Part shown: piece by piece, positions 8,297 through 16,499 of the stretch
Numbering within the stretch: the stretch's first letter is position 1
How the letters are laid out: every line of letters begins with the position of its first letter
NCBI RefSeq assembly: GCF_000414115.1
Contig: NZ_AOPZ01000142.1
Coordinates: 1 to 38,213, forward strand
DNA length: 38,213 bases
Reading direction: 5' to 3'
From: Streptomyces aurantiacus JA 4570
Lineage (GTDB): Bacteria; Actinomycetota; Actinomycetes; Streptomycetales; Streptomycetaceae
Translations under genes and position numbers: made by a program
Notes under the pieces: generated by a model
Told to the model about the DNA's origin: nothing
Database searches by the model: none
What the model saw: the letters and a program-made list of their open reading frames with translations, nothing else

Positions 8297-10383
8297 TGGG
8301 ACGTTGCCTTCTGGTGCGGGGCCTGGGACTGGATCGCCGTGATGGCGACGGTGTTCACGATGTCCTGGACGAGCGCGCCGCGGGACAGGTCGTTCACGGG
8401 CTTGCGCAGGCCCTGCAGGACCGGGCCGACGGCGATCGCGCCGGCCGAGCGCTGCACGGCCTTGTAGGTGTTGTTGCCGGTGTTCAGGTCGGGGAAGATC
8501 AGCACGCTGGCCTGGCCCGCGACGTCGGAGCCCGGCAGCTTGGTGGCCGCGACGGACGGCTCGACGGCGGCGTCGTACTGGATCGGGCCCTCGATCTTCA
8601 GGTCCGGGCGCTGGCCGCGCACCAGCTCGGTGGCCTCGCGGACCTTGTCGACGTCGGCGCCCGAGCCGGACGTACCGGTGGAGTACGACAGCATCGCGAT
8701 GCGCGGCTCGACGCCGAACTGCGCGGCCGTGGCGGCCGACTGGACGGCGATGTCCGCGAGCTGCTCGGCGTTCGGGTCCGGGTTGACCGCGCAGTCGCCG
8801 TACACGAGGACCTTGTCGGCCAGGCACATGAAGAAGACGGAGGAGACGATCGACGCGTCCGGCTTGGTCTTGATGATCTCGAAGGCCGGGCGGATCGTCG
8901 CCGCCGTGGAGTGCACCGAGCCCGACACCATGCCGTCGGCCAGGCCGCCCTGCACCATCAGCGTGCCGAAGTAGTTCACGTCCGCCACCACGTCGTACGC
9001 CAGCTCCACCGTCACGCCCTTGTGGGCGCGCAGGCGGGCGTACTCCTCGGCGAAGCCCTGGCGCAGCTCGGACGTCGCCGGGTCGGTGAGCTGGGCGTCC
9101 GCGAGGTCGATGCCGAGGTCCGCGGCCTTCTTGCGGATGGTCTCCACCGGGCCGAGCAGCGTCAGGTCGCACACGCCGCGGCGCAGCAGCACTTCGGCGG
9201 CGCGCAGCACGCGCTCCTCGGTGCCCTCGGGCAGCACGACGCGGCGGCGGTCGGCGCGGGCCCGCTCCAGGAGCTTGTGCTCGAACATCATCGGCGTGAG
9301 CCGGTCGCTGCCGGAGACCGAGAGGCGCTTGAGGAGGTCGGCGGTGTCCGTGTACCGCTCGAAGAGGCCGAGCGCGGTCTCCGCCTTGCGGGGCGTCGCC
9401 GCGTTCAGCTTGCCCTCCAGGGCGAAGAGCTCCTGGGCCGTCGGGAAGGAGCCCCCGGCCACGGCGACCACGGGAGTGCCGGGCGCGAGGCGGTCGGCCA
9501 GGCGCAGGATCTCCGGGCCCGGCTGCTCGTTCAGGGTCAGCAGGACGCCCGCGATGGGAGGCGTGCCGGCGCTGTGCGCGGCAAGGGCGCCCACGACCAG
9601 GTCGGCGCGGTCGCCGGGGGTCACGACCATGCAGCCCGGGGTCAGGGCGTTCAGGAAGTTCGGCAGCATGGCGCCGCCGAAGACGAAGTCGAGGGCGTCG
9701 CGGGCCAGGCCCGAGTCGTCGCCGAGCAGCACCCGGCCGCCGAGGGCGTGGGTGATCTGCGCGACGGTCGGCGCCGACAGGGCGGCCTCGTCCGGGAGGA
9801 CGTAGCAGGGCACAGGGAGGCGGGCCTGAAGGCGCTCGTGGATCTCGTCGCGGTCGGCCGGGGCCACGCGGTTGGCGACCATCGCGAGGACGTCGCAGCC
9901 GAGCGACTCGTACGCGCGGTAGGCGTTGCGGGTCTCGGCGCGCACCGACTCGGCGGTCTGGTTCTTGCCGCCGACCACGGGAAGGACCGAGGCGCCGAAC
10001 TCGTTCGCCAGGCGGGCGTTCAGCGACAGCTCGTCCGGGAGCTGGGTGGCGGCGAAGTCGGTGCCGAGGACAAGGACCACGTCGTACGCGCGCGCGACGG
10101 CGTGAAAACGGTCGACGAGCTGGGAGACCAGCTCGTCGGTGCCCTTCTCGGCCTGCAGCGCGGACGCCTCGTGGTAGTCCATGCCGTACACGGACGCGGG
10201 GTCCTGCGCCAGCCGGTAGCGGGCGCGAAGGAGGTCGAAGAGGCGGTCGGGTCCGTCGTGGACGAGCGGGCGGAAGACGCCCACGCGGTCGACCTGACGG
10301 GTCAGGAGCTCCATGACTCCCAGCTCGACGACCTGCCGGCCGTCGCCCCGGTCGATCCCGGTCACGTACACGCTGCGCGTCAC
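8293..10383 (-). CDS. pta: Phosphate acetyltransferase, long two-domain form
   Basis: 696 residues. It converts acetyl-CoA + phosphate to acetyl phosphate + CoA. The N-terminal third resembles the BioD-like nucleotide-binding fold, but its P-loop is degenerate (GIDRGDGRQVVELG, no GKS/T), as in other long Pta proteins, followed by a middle DRTGG-type regulatory domain (about 215-330). The C-terminal catalytic domain starts near residue 370 (LERARADRRRVVLPEGTEERVLRAAEVL) and contains GLADGMVSGSVHSTAATIRPA, FFMCLADKVLVYGDCAVNP and SYSTGTSGSG. The GTG at 10383 is chosen for GGAGAG 6 bases before it. It leads the pta-ackA(-pyk) operon and is divergent from pfkA. Confidence 0.96.
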   Translation of the reverse strand: MTRSVYVTGIDRGDGRQVVELGVMELLTRQVDRVGVFRPLVHDGPDRLFDLLRARYRLAQDPASVYGMDYHEASALQAEKGTDELVSQLVDRFHAVARAYDVVLVLGTDFAATQLPDELSLNARLANEFGASVLPVVGGKNQTAESVRAETRNAYRAYESLGCDVLAMVANRVAPADRDEIHERLQARLPVPCYVLPDEAALSAPTVAQITHALGGRVLLGDDSGLARDALDFVFGGAMLPNFLNALTPGCMVVTPGDRADLVVGALAAHSAGTPPIAGVLLTLNEQPGPEILRLADRLAPGTPVVAVAGGSFPTAQELFALEGKLNAATPRKAETALGLFERYTDTADLLKRLSVSGSDRLTPMMFEHKLLERARADRRRVVLPEGTEERVLRAAEVLLRRGVCDLTLLGPVETIRKKAADLGIDLADAQLTDPATSELRQGFAEEYARLRAHKGVTVELAYDVVADVNYFGTLMVQGGLADGMVSGSVHSTAATIRPAFEIIKTKPDASIVSSVFFMCLADKVLVYGDCAVNPDPNAEQLADIAVQSAATAAQFGVEPRIAMLSYSTGTSGSGADVDKVREATELVRGQRPDLKIEGPIQYDAAVEPSVAATKLPGSDVAGQASVLIFPDLNTGNNTYKAVQRSAGAIAVGPVLQGLRKPVNDLSRGALVQDIVNTVAITAIQSQAPHQKATSQ

Positions 10384-10467
10384 GCGTGCTCTCCGTTTCT
10401 TCTCAGTCTCACGTCTTCGCTGGTGAGGCGGGGGAGGGCACTCCGGCAGCGCCGGAAATACACCCGA

Positions 10468-10515
10468 TATTGTTGGCCGTGCCCTCTTGACAATACCTCT
10501 GCGGCTGGCTAAGCC
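10468..10515 (+). promoter_or_regulatory. Probable pfkA promoter with overlapping inverted repeat
   Basis: TTGACA (10487-10492), a 17-bp gap and TAAGCC (10510-10515) form a plausible housekeeping promoter about 90 bp upstream of pfkA. An inverted repeat TATTGT-N16-ACAATA (10468-10495) covers the -35 and lies in the middle of the pta/pfkA divergent gap, so one regulator could see both genes. The promoter call is by eye. Confidence 0.5.
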
Positions 10516-10606
10516 GCAGGCCGGACGAAAGACGGCGGCCCCTCCGGGGCCGTGGAACAATCGGATCGGCTCACAAGGAACAGCAGCGAGCAGGAGACTC
10601 AGCGCG

Positions 10607-11632
10607 ATGCGTATCGGAATTCTCACCGCGGGCGGCGACTGCCCGGGCCTCAACGCAGTGATCCGGTCGGTCGTGCACCGAGCGGTCACGAACTACGGCG
10701 ACGAGGTCATCGGCTTCGAGGACGGGTACGCGGGCCTGCTGGACGGCCGCTACCGCACCCTGGACCTGAACGCGGTCAGCGGCATCCTGGCCCGCGGCGG
10801 AACGATCCTCGGCTCCTCCCGCCTGGAGCGCGCCCGCTTCCGCGCGGCCTGCGACAACGCCAAGGAACTGATCGAGAAGAGCGGCTTCGACGCGCTCATC
10901 CCGATCGGCGGCGAGGGCACCCTGACGGCGGCGAAGATGCTGTCGGACGCGGGCGTCCCGGTCGTCGGCGTCCCGAAGACCATCGACAACGACATCTCGT
11001 CCACGGACCGCACCTTCGGCTTCGACACCGCCGTCGGCGTCGCCACCGAGGCGATGGACCGCCTGAAGACCACCGCCGAGTCGCACCAGCGCGTCATGGT
11101 CGTCGAGGTCATGGGCCGGCACGCCGGCTGGATCGCCCTGGAGTCCGGCATGGCCGGCGGCGCCCACGGCATCTGCCTGCCCGAGCGGCCCTTCGACCCG
11201 GCCGACCTGGTCAAGCTGGTCGAGGAGCGGTTCGCGCGCGGCAAGAAGTTCGCCGTCATCTGTGTCGCCGAGGGCGCGCACCCCGCCGACGGCACCATGA
11301 ACTACGGCAAGGGCGCCATCGACCAGTTCGGCCACGAGCGCTTCCAGGGCATCGGCACGGCCCTCGCCTTCGAGCTGGAGAGCCGCCTCGGCAAGGAGGC
11401 CAAGCCGGTCATCCTCGGCCACGTCCAGCGTGGCGGCACGCCGACCGCGTACGACCGCGTGCTCGCGACCCGGTTCGGCTGGCACGCCGTCGAGGCGGTG
11501 CACCGCGGGGACTTCGGGAACATGACGGCGCTGCGCGGGACGGACGTCGTGATGGTGCCGCTGGCGGAGGCGGTCACCGAGCTCAAGACGGTCCCGAAGG
11601 ACCGGATGGACGAGGCGGAGTCCGTCTTCTAA
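10607..11632 (+). CDS. pfkA: 6-phosphofructokinase
   Basis: 341 residues, full length. It phosphorylates fructose 6-phosphate to the 1,6-bisphosphate in the cytoplasm. Motifs are GILTAGGDCPGLNAVIR (N-terminal phosphoryl-donor loop), IGGEGTL (residues 100-106), PKTIDNDI with catalytic Asp127, VEVMGRHAGWIA and LGHVQRGGTPTAYDR. By E. coli numbering, Gly104 is kept (an ATP-use residue) while position 124 is Lys (the PPi-type residue; E. coli has Gly). This mixed signature is typical of the actinobacterial group, and Streptomyces enzymes of this group are known to use ATP. The ATG at 10607 has AGGAG 10 bases upstream. Divergent from pta. Confidence 0.96.
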   Translation: MRIGILTAGGDCPGLNAVIRSVVHRAVTNYGDEVIGFEDGYAGLLDGRYRTLDLNAVSGILARGGTILGSSRLERARFRAACDNAKELIEKSGFDALIPIGGEGTLTAAKMLSDAGVPVVGVPKTIDNDISSTDRTFGFDTAVGVATEAMDRLKTTAESHQRVMVVEVMGRHAGWIALESGMAGGAHGICLPERPFDPADLVKLVEERFARGKKFAVICVAEGAHPADGTMNYGKGAIDQFGHERFQGIGTALAFELESRLGKEAKPVILGHVQRGGTPTAYDRVLATRFGWHAVEAVHRGDFGNMTALRGTDVVMVPLAEAVTELKTVPKDRMDEAESVF

Positions 11633-11673
11633 GGCGACTGTGCGTTCGACCGTGCCGGTCGGTGGGTGGTTGT

Positions 11674-11711
11674 CGCCCTTCGGGCTCGTCCTCAAACGCC
11701 GGACGGGCTGA
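11674..11711. repeat. Streptomyces intergenic repeat element overlapping a stop codon
   Basis: The stretch beginning CGCCCTTCGGGCTCGTCC and ending AAACGCCGGACGGGCTGA is, from memory, a repeated element found after many Streptomyces genes. It includes a small GCCC-TTC-GGGC hairpin. It supplies the last codons of the minus-strand HTH gene (Ser-Pro-Ser-Gly-Val-stop at 11692). Multicopy status must be checked by a genome search. Confidence 0.55.
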
Positions 11712-12405
11712 TATTTGGCACCGTGGGCCAGAAGTGGTCCAGGATCCGGTCCAGGAAGTCGCGGCCCGCGTGCCCCGACGCGTCCGCGCCCGCCCCGCCG
11801 CCCCAGCTCAGGGTGCGCACCACGCGTGCCTGGTATTCGTCGTGCAGCTTGCGCAGCGGGCCCTCGATGTCCCGCTTCTCCACGGCGAGCAGCTTGCTGA
11901 CCGGGCGTACGTAGCCCTGCCAGCGGGTCGTCACCGCGCTGCGAAGGAGTTCGGCGAGGGCGTCCGCGCGGCCCGTCACCGTGACGAAGTCGGGCAGGGG
12001 CAGGCGGAGCGTGCGTGCCAGGGCCGCGGACTGGCGGTCGCTGCCGCGCCACTCGTTGGTCTCCTCCATGCGCAGATACGCCTGGATCTCGACGCCCGCG
12101 CCGCGCGCCACGTCCTCCGGGGCGAGGCCGCGGGCCAGGCGGTGCTCGCGCAGTGTCGTCGCGGCGCCCATGAGCTCGCCCGGCGAGCACCACAACGTCG
12201 CGGCGAGCGCGGCCAGTTCGGCGGACGTCGGCGAGGCGAGGCCGCGCTCCCACGCCATGATGTGGTCCGGAGTGATGTGGGCGAGACCGTAGCTTGCCCG
12301 CATGCCGTACGCGACGTGGCCCGGCGCCATCCCCAGTGCTTCACGGAGGCGGCGCGCTGCGGGGAAGTTGAACGGAGGCGTGGGCTGGCTCGGTTGCACG
12401 GGCAC
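11692..12405 (-). CDS. Tandem helix-turn-helix (XRE-type) regulator
   Basis: 237 residues. Two helix-turn-helix units follow one another: about 16-70 (ARRLREALGM ... ITPDHIMAWERGLASPTSAELAALAATL) and about 86-133 (REHRLARGLAPEDVARGAGVEIQAYLRMEETNEWR ... LARTLRL). The remaining 100 residues (TTRWQGYVRPVSKLLAVEKRDI...) are not recognised. The start is uncertain: GTG at 12405 or the next GTG at 12399, neither with a clear ribosome site. A TAGCGT lies 6 bases before the 12399 GTG, so a leaderless start there is possible. It follows the sugar ABC operon on the same strand after 129 bp and converges on pfkA. Target genes are unknown. The C-terminal tail SPSGV is supplied by a dispersed repeat. Confidence 0.82.
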   Translation of the reverse strand: MPVQPSQPTPPFNFPAARRLREALGMAPGHVAYGMRASYGLAHITPDHIMAWERGLASPTSAELAALAATLWCSPGELMGAATTLREHRLARGLAPEDVARGAGVEIQAYLRMEETNEWRGSDRQSAALARTLRLPLPDFVTVTGRADALAELLRSAVTTRWQGYVRPVSKLLAVEKRDIEGPLRKLHDEYQARVVRTLSWGGGAGADASGHAGRDFLDRILDHFWPTVPNISPSGV

Positions 12406-12534
12406 ACGCTATGGGTGCGCGGGGTCGGCGACTACGGTCTGTTCACACAGGGTTGCGGCTCGTACGAAAGTACGGCTGACGGGCGCCCTCCGCGCACTCT
12501 TCGCGCCCCCCTTTGTGGGGGAATTGCGGGGAAA

Positions 12535-13371
12535 TCAGCCCTTGACGGCACCTCCCAGCGCGAACCCGCCGCCCAACCGCCGCGCGATCAGGACGTACAG
12601 CAGGATCACCGGCGTCGAGTAGATCAGCGAGAACGCCGCGAGCTGACCGTAGACGATCGCGCCCTTGCTGCCGAAGAAGTCGTTGATGCTCACCGCCGCC
12701 GGCATCTGGTCGGGGGAGAGCAGCAGCATGAAGGGGACGAAGAAGTTGCCCCACATCATGACGAAGGAGAAGACCGTCACGACGGCCACGCCCGGGCCCA
12801 TCAGGGGCAGGACGATGCGGATCAGGGACTGGAAGGGCGAGGCGCCGTCCGTCCAGGCGGCCTCCTCCAGTTCCTTGGGGACGCCGTCCATGAAGTTCTT
12901 CATCAGCCAGATGGCGAACGGGAGTTGGGAGGCGGCGAAGAAGAAGATCGTGCCCTGCATGGTGTCGATGAGGTCGACGCGGACGAACAGCGCGTACACC
13001 GGGACCATGATCGCGGTGATGGGCAGGCTGGTCGCGAACAGGATGGTCAGCATGAAGGGGCGGTTCAGGCGGGACTTGTAGCGGGAGAGCGGGTAGGCGG
13101 CCAGGGCCGCGCTCACGACCGTCAGCAGGGTGCCGCCGCCGCACAGCAGCAGGCTGTTGAGCATCGGCGTGAAGGTGATCTCGTCGGTGAGGACCGCGTC
13201 GAAGTTGTCGAGCGTGATGCCGTCCGGGGCCTTCACGCCCACATCGGCCTTGGGGTCGAGTGCGGAGAGCAGCACCCAGGCGAGCGGCACCGCGAAGGCC
13301 GCTGCGACCGCCAACAGGCCGATGTCCGCGGCCAGTTTGCGACTCCTCGTACGGCGAGCGGGTGACGACAC
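12535..13371 (-). CDS. Sugar ABC transporter permease (MalG type)
   Basis: 278 residues with six predicted membrane segments, starting with IGLLAVAAAFAVPLAWVLLSAL and ending near YSTPVILLYVLIA. The cytoplasmic EAA loop that contacts the ATPase is visible as EAAWTDGASPFQSLIRIVLPL (about residues 169-189). The family imports oligosaccharides or sugar derivatives with a lipoprotein binder, a MalF-type partner and a shared ATPase. No ATPase gene is present here, which is usual for Streptomyces importers that use MsiK. The GTG at 13371 follows directly after the stop of the upstream permease (TGAGTG), showing coupled translation. Confidence 0.93.
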   Translation of the reverse strand: MSSPARRTRSRKLAADIGLLAVAAAFAVPLAWVLLSALDPKADVGVKAPDGITLDNFDAVLTDEITFTPMLNSLLLCGGGTLLTVVSAALAAYPLSRYKSRLNRPFMLTILFATSLPITAIMVPVYALFVRVDLIDTMQGTIFFFAASQLPFAIWLMKNFMDGVPKELEEAAWTDGASPFQSLIRIVLPLMGPGVAVVTVFSFVMMWGNFFVPFMLLLSPDQMPAAVSINDFFGSKGAIVYGQLAAFSLIYSTPVILLYVLIARRLGGGFALGGAVKG

Positions 13372-14301
13372 TCAGACCTCCGTGCGCAGCAGGCGCATGT
13401 AGACGAGCGAGAACAGGGATCCGACGAGGAGCAGGAGCAGGGCCACCGCCGTGCCGTAGCCGATCATGCTCTTCTGGAACGCCTGCTCGTACATGAACAG
13501 GGGGAGGGTCTGGCTGCGGTTTCCGGGACCGCCGCGCGTCATCACCCAGATCAGGCCGAAGACCGAAAGCGTCTGGAGGGTGTTGAGCATCAGGTTGGTG
13601 CCGATGGAGCGGCGGATCATCGGCAGCGTGATGTGCCACATGCGGCGCCAGCCGCTCGCGCCGTCCACCTCGGCGGCCTCGGTGATCTCCTTGGGGATCT
13701 CGTTCAGGGCGGCGGAGTACACCAGCATCGAGAACGCCGTGCCGCGCCAGACGTTCGCGAAGGACACCGCGAGGATCGGCAGCGTGTACAGCCAGTTCTG
13801 GGACGGGAGGTGGAGGAGGTCCAGGACCTCGTTGAGGGTGCCGTCCCGCCGGAAGAAGGCGTAGAGGAGGAAGCCCGCCACCACCTCCGGGAGCACCCAC
13901 GCCGTGATCACGACGGCACCCGTGATCGTGCGGACCGGTTTCGACGCGCGCTGCATCAGGCTCGCCAGGGCCAGGCCCAGCGTGTTCTGCCCGACGATCG
14001 ACGACAGGAACGTGAAGACCAGCGTCAGCCAGACCGCGTTGATGAAGTCCTCGTCGTCGAAGGCCGTGCGGAAGTTCTCGAAGCCGACGAAGGACTCGTG
14101 CGCCTGGCCGGTGAGCTGGAGGTCGGTGAAGGCGATGTACGCGCAGTAGCCGATGGGCCCCGCGAGGAACAGGAGCATCAGGACGACCGCGGGCGACACC
14201 GGCAGGGCCCGGGCCAGCGAGCGGGCGAGCCGCCGGTGGCCCGGGAGCCGTCGTGGGCCTGGCTCCGTCCGGCCCGCTGAACGAGCCGACGGAGCCTTCA
14301 C
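13372..14301 (-). CDS. Sugar ABC transporter permease (MalF type)
   Basis: 309 residues. A basic Pro/Arg-rich N-terminus precedes six membrane segments (first: ALPVSPAVVLMLLFLAGPIGYCAYIAF). The EAA loop reads EAAEVDGASGWRRMWHITLPM (about residues 210-230). The GTG start at 14301 overlaps the stop of the binding-protein gene as GTGA (14301-14298). It should pair with the MalG-type permease downstream to form the channel. The permease is intact although the upstream binding-protein gene is broken. Confidence 0.93.
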   Translation of the reverse strand: MKAPSARSAGRTEPGPRRLPGHRRLARSLARALPVSPAVVLMLLFLAGPIGYCAYIAFTDLQLTGQAHESFVGFENFRTAFDDEDFINAVWLTLVFTFLSSIVGQNTLGLALASLMQRASKPVRTITGAVVITAWVLPEVVAGFLLYAFFRRDGTLNEVLDLLHLPSQNWLYTLPILAVSFANVWRGTAFSMLVYSAALNEIPKEITEAAEVDGASGWRRMWHITLPMIRRSIGTNLMLNTLQTLSVFGLIWVMTRGGPGNRSQTLPLFMYEQAFQKSMIGYGTAVALLLLLVGSLFSLVYMRLLRTEV

Positions 14302-15672
14302 TTCTCGATCACCTTGCCGTCGGTGGCCGATTTGACCTCGTCGTCATAGCCGCTCGCCGCCTTGTCCACCGAGCCGTCCCCGGTCGTGACCAGCTCCATC
14401 GACTCCTGCATCGCCGTCGAGACCTTCGGATACGCGGGGAACGCGGGCCGGTAGTGCGTCGAGGCGACCAGGTCGGTGAAGAACTTGATACCGGGCTGCG
14501 CCTTCACGTACTCGGGGTCCTTGGCGACGTCCGCGCGCACCGAGATGCCGGAGTTGGCGACGTACCACTTCTTCGCGTTCTCCTTCGTCTGCATCGTCTC
14601 GATGAACTTGAACGCCAGGTCGGGGTTGCCCGCCTTCGACGGGATGGCCCAGGTCCAGCCGCCCGACATGCTCACCTTGCCGGGCGCCTGGCCGTGCTGC
14701 GTGGGCATCGCCGCGAGCCCCAACTCCTTGGACCACTCCGGCCATTCGTGTCCGGAGCCCGGCAGCCAGTCCTGCGGCAGCCAGGAGCCGTCGAGGTTGA
14801 TGCCGAGCTTGCCCTTGGGCAGGAAGTCGCCGCGCACCCGCGTGGCCATGTTCGGGTCGAGGGCGTCCTCGACGTCCGGGCCGAGCTTCTCCTTGTAGAC
14901 GGTCTCCACGAACTTCAGGGAGTCCTTGAAGCCCTGGCTGCCCACCACCCACTTCTTCGCCTTCGGGTCGTACAGCGGGTTCTCGCCCGTGCCGTACAGC
15001 AGCATCTCCAGGCCCTGCATGGCCGAGGTCTCACCGCCGGGCTTGCCCGTGTAGACGTTCAGCGGGACGACGTCCGGCACCTTCTTCTTGATGGTGCGGG
15101 CCGCGTCGAGCAGCTCGTCCCAGTTCTTCGGCTGCCAGTCCTGCGGCAGGCCCGCCTTCTTGAAGATGTCCCGGTCGAACCAGAGCCCGCGCGTGTCCGT
15201 GCCGTCCGGCACGCCGTCCGTCCGGCACGCCGTACGTCTTGCCGTCCTCGGCCTTCGCCGCCGCCTTGGCCGTATCGATGAACTTCGGCCACTCCTTCCA
15301 CTTGTTCAGATAGGGGTCGAGCGGCTTCAAGTACCCGCTGGTGATGTCGGAGTTGATGAGGAAGGTGTCCTCGTAGACCAGGTCCGGCGCGGTCTTGGGG
15401 GAGCGCAGCATCTGCTGCACCTTCGTGTAGTACTCCGCGTCCGGTGCCTTGATCGGCACCAGCTTGACCTTCTTGCCGGGGTTCGCCTTCTCGAACTGCT
15501 TCTTCATCGACTCCAGATAGGTGTCCATCACCCGGATCTGGTTGTCCATGGACTGCTTGTACGACACCTTCACGGTGTCCGGGTCGTCGCCGGAGCCGCC
15601 GCCGCACGCGGTGAGGGTGGAGGCGGCGAGCACGGCTGCCAGGAGCAGTGGGGCGGGAGCGGTGGGGCGCAC
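14298..15672 (-). pseudogene. Sugar-binding lipoprotein of the ABC importer, frameshifted by a 16-bp duplication
   Basis: The 5' part (from GTG 15672, with AGGAGG 8 bases upstream) encodes a lipoprotein signal with lipobox LTAC (Cys22), then an extracellular solute-binding fold (VKVSYKQSMDNQIRVMDTYL ... DLVYEDTF). Reading runs in frame to KTYGVPDG, then goes off frame. The rest continues in another frame from GTDTRGLWFDRDIF through GGWTWAIPSKAGNPDLAFKF to the stop at 14298. The cause is an exact tandem copy of a 16-base unit at 15202-15217 and 15218-15233. Removing one copy restores KTYGVPDGTDTRGLWF without a break and gives a full-length family 1 binding protein of about 450 residues. This is either a real, recent inactivation or an assembly error. 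Confidence 0.88.
15202..15233. repeat. Exact 16-bp tandem duplication inside the binding-protein gene
   Basis: Unit CCGTCCGGCACGCCGT occurs twice with no spacer. A length of 16 is not a multiple of 3, so it shifts the frame of the solute-binding protein gene. Confidence 0.97.
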
Positions 15673-15736
15673 GGGCACGACCTCCTACGGTCCGACGCGG
15701 CTGCGCCGCCGCACGCGGCGGCTGCCGGTGCGGTGA

Positions 15737-15790
15737 ACGTAAGCTCGGGCTCGGACCAAGGTCAATGCCCTTGCAACGGGCTTGCGTTGC
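15737..15790 (-). promoter_or_regulatory. Promoter and operator-like repeat of the sugar ABC operon
   Basis: On the minus strand TTGACC (15765-15760), a 17-bp gap and TTACGT (15742-15737) make a good housekeeping promoter about 60 bp upstream of the binding-protein start. Just upstream is GCAAC-N8-GTTGC (15773-15790), an inverted repeat where a sugar-responsive regulator could bind. Confidence 0.5.
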
Positions 15791-15809
15791 CCGGGGCCCG
15801 TCCCGTGGA

Positions 15810-16499
15810 TCAGGCCGGCGGCAGCCAGCGGTAGATCAGTTCCGGGCGGCCCACGTGGCCGTACTGCGGGCTGCGGGCGGCGCGGCCCGTGGTCACCAGG
15901 TGCTCCAGGTAGCGGCGGGCCGTGATGCGGGACAGGCCCGTGATGTCCGCCGTCGCCGCGGCGGTACGGCCGTCGGGGGCGGCGTCCTGGAGCGTGCGGG
16001 TCACCTTCTCCAGGGTGGGGCCGCTGAGCCCTTTGGGCAGGGCGGCGGGGGCGGGGGAGCGGAGGGTGGCCAGGGCGCGGTCGACCTCGTCCTGGCCCGT
16101 CGCCTCGCCCGCGGCGGTGCGGAACTCCGCGTAGCGGGTGAGGCGGTCGCGCAGGGTCGCGAAGGTGAAGGGCTTCAGTACGTACTGGACCACGCCGAGG
16201 GAGACGCCCTCGCGGACCACCGCCAGGTCACGGGCCGACGTCACCGCGATGACGTCCGCGCGGTGGCCCGCGGCGCGCAGGGAGCGGGCGAGGGCCAGGC
16301 CGTGGCCGTCGGGGAGGTTCAGGTCCAGGAGGATCAGGTCGACGGGCGTTCTGTCCAGGGCGCGGCGGGCCTCCGCGGCGGTGTGGGCGGTGGCGGTGGC
16401 CTCGAAGCCCTCCACTCGGTTTACGTAGAGGACGTGGGCGTCGGCCGCGACGGGGTCGTCTTCGACGACTAGGACCCGGATCGGGGTGGGGTCGGTCAT
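15810..16499 (-). CDS. Response regulator, CitB/DcuR family
   Basis: 229 residues. The receiver domain (1-125) has the acidic pair VVEDDP, phospho-acceptor Asp59 in LILLDLNLPDG, the switch Thr in VIAVTSARD and the conserved Lys in YVLKPF. The C-terminal part (about 150-229) is a winged-helix region of the CitB/DpiA type (TADITGLSRITARRYLEHLVTTGRA ... YGHVGRPELIYRW). The ATG at 16499 overlaps the stop of the sensor kinase gene as ATGA (16499-16496). With its kinase it should control uptake or use of C4-dicarboxylates or citrate, and the divergent symporter gene is the obvious target. Confidence 0.93.
   Translation of the reverse strand: MTDPTPIRVLVVEDDPVAADAHVLYVNRVEGFEATATAHTAAEARRALDRTPVDLILLDLNLPDGHGLALARSLRAAGHRADVIAVTSARDLAVVREGVSLGVVQYVLKPFTFATLRDRLTRYAEFRTAAGEATGQDEVDRALATLRSPAPAALPKGLSGPTLEKVTRTLQDAAPDGRTAAATADITGLSRITARRYLEHLVTTGRAARSPQYGHVGRPELIYRWLPPA

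Noticed and set aside
8293..9172. A fused Pta-AckA protein suggested by a long frame through both genes
   Set aside because: The upstream part of that frame is pta read in the wrong frame. The real genes are separate with a 4-bp GTGA overlap.
10552..13365. A plus-strand open frame of 937 codons
   Set aside because: It runs through pfkA out of frame and antisense to the tandem-HTH gene and the permease. The protein is Arg/Pro/Gly-rich without any domain, typical of a shadow frame in high-GC DNA.
14298..15672. Programmed frameshift or two separate proteins in the binding-protein gene
   Set aside because: There is no slippery site or stimulatory structure, the break coincides exactly with a 16-bp duplication, and the second part has no start or ribosome site of its own.
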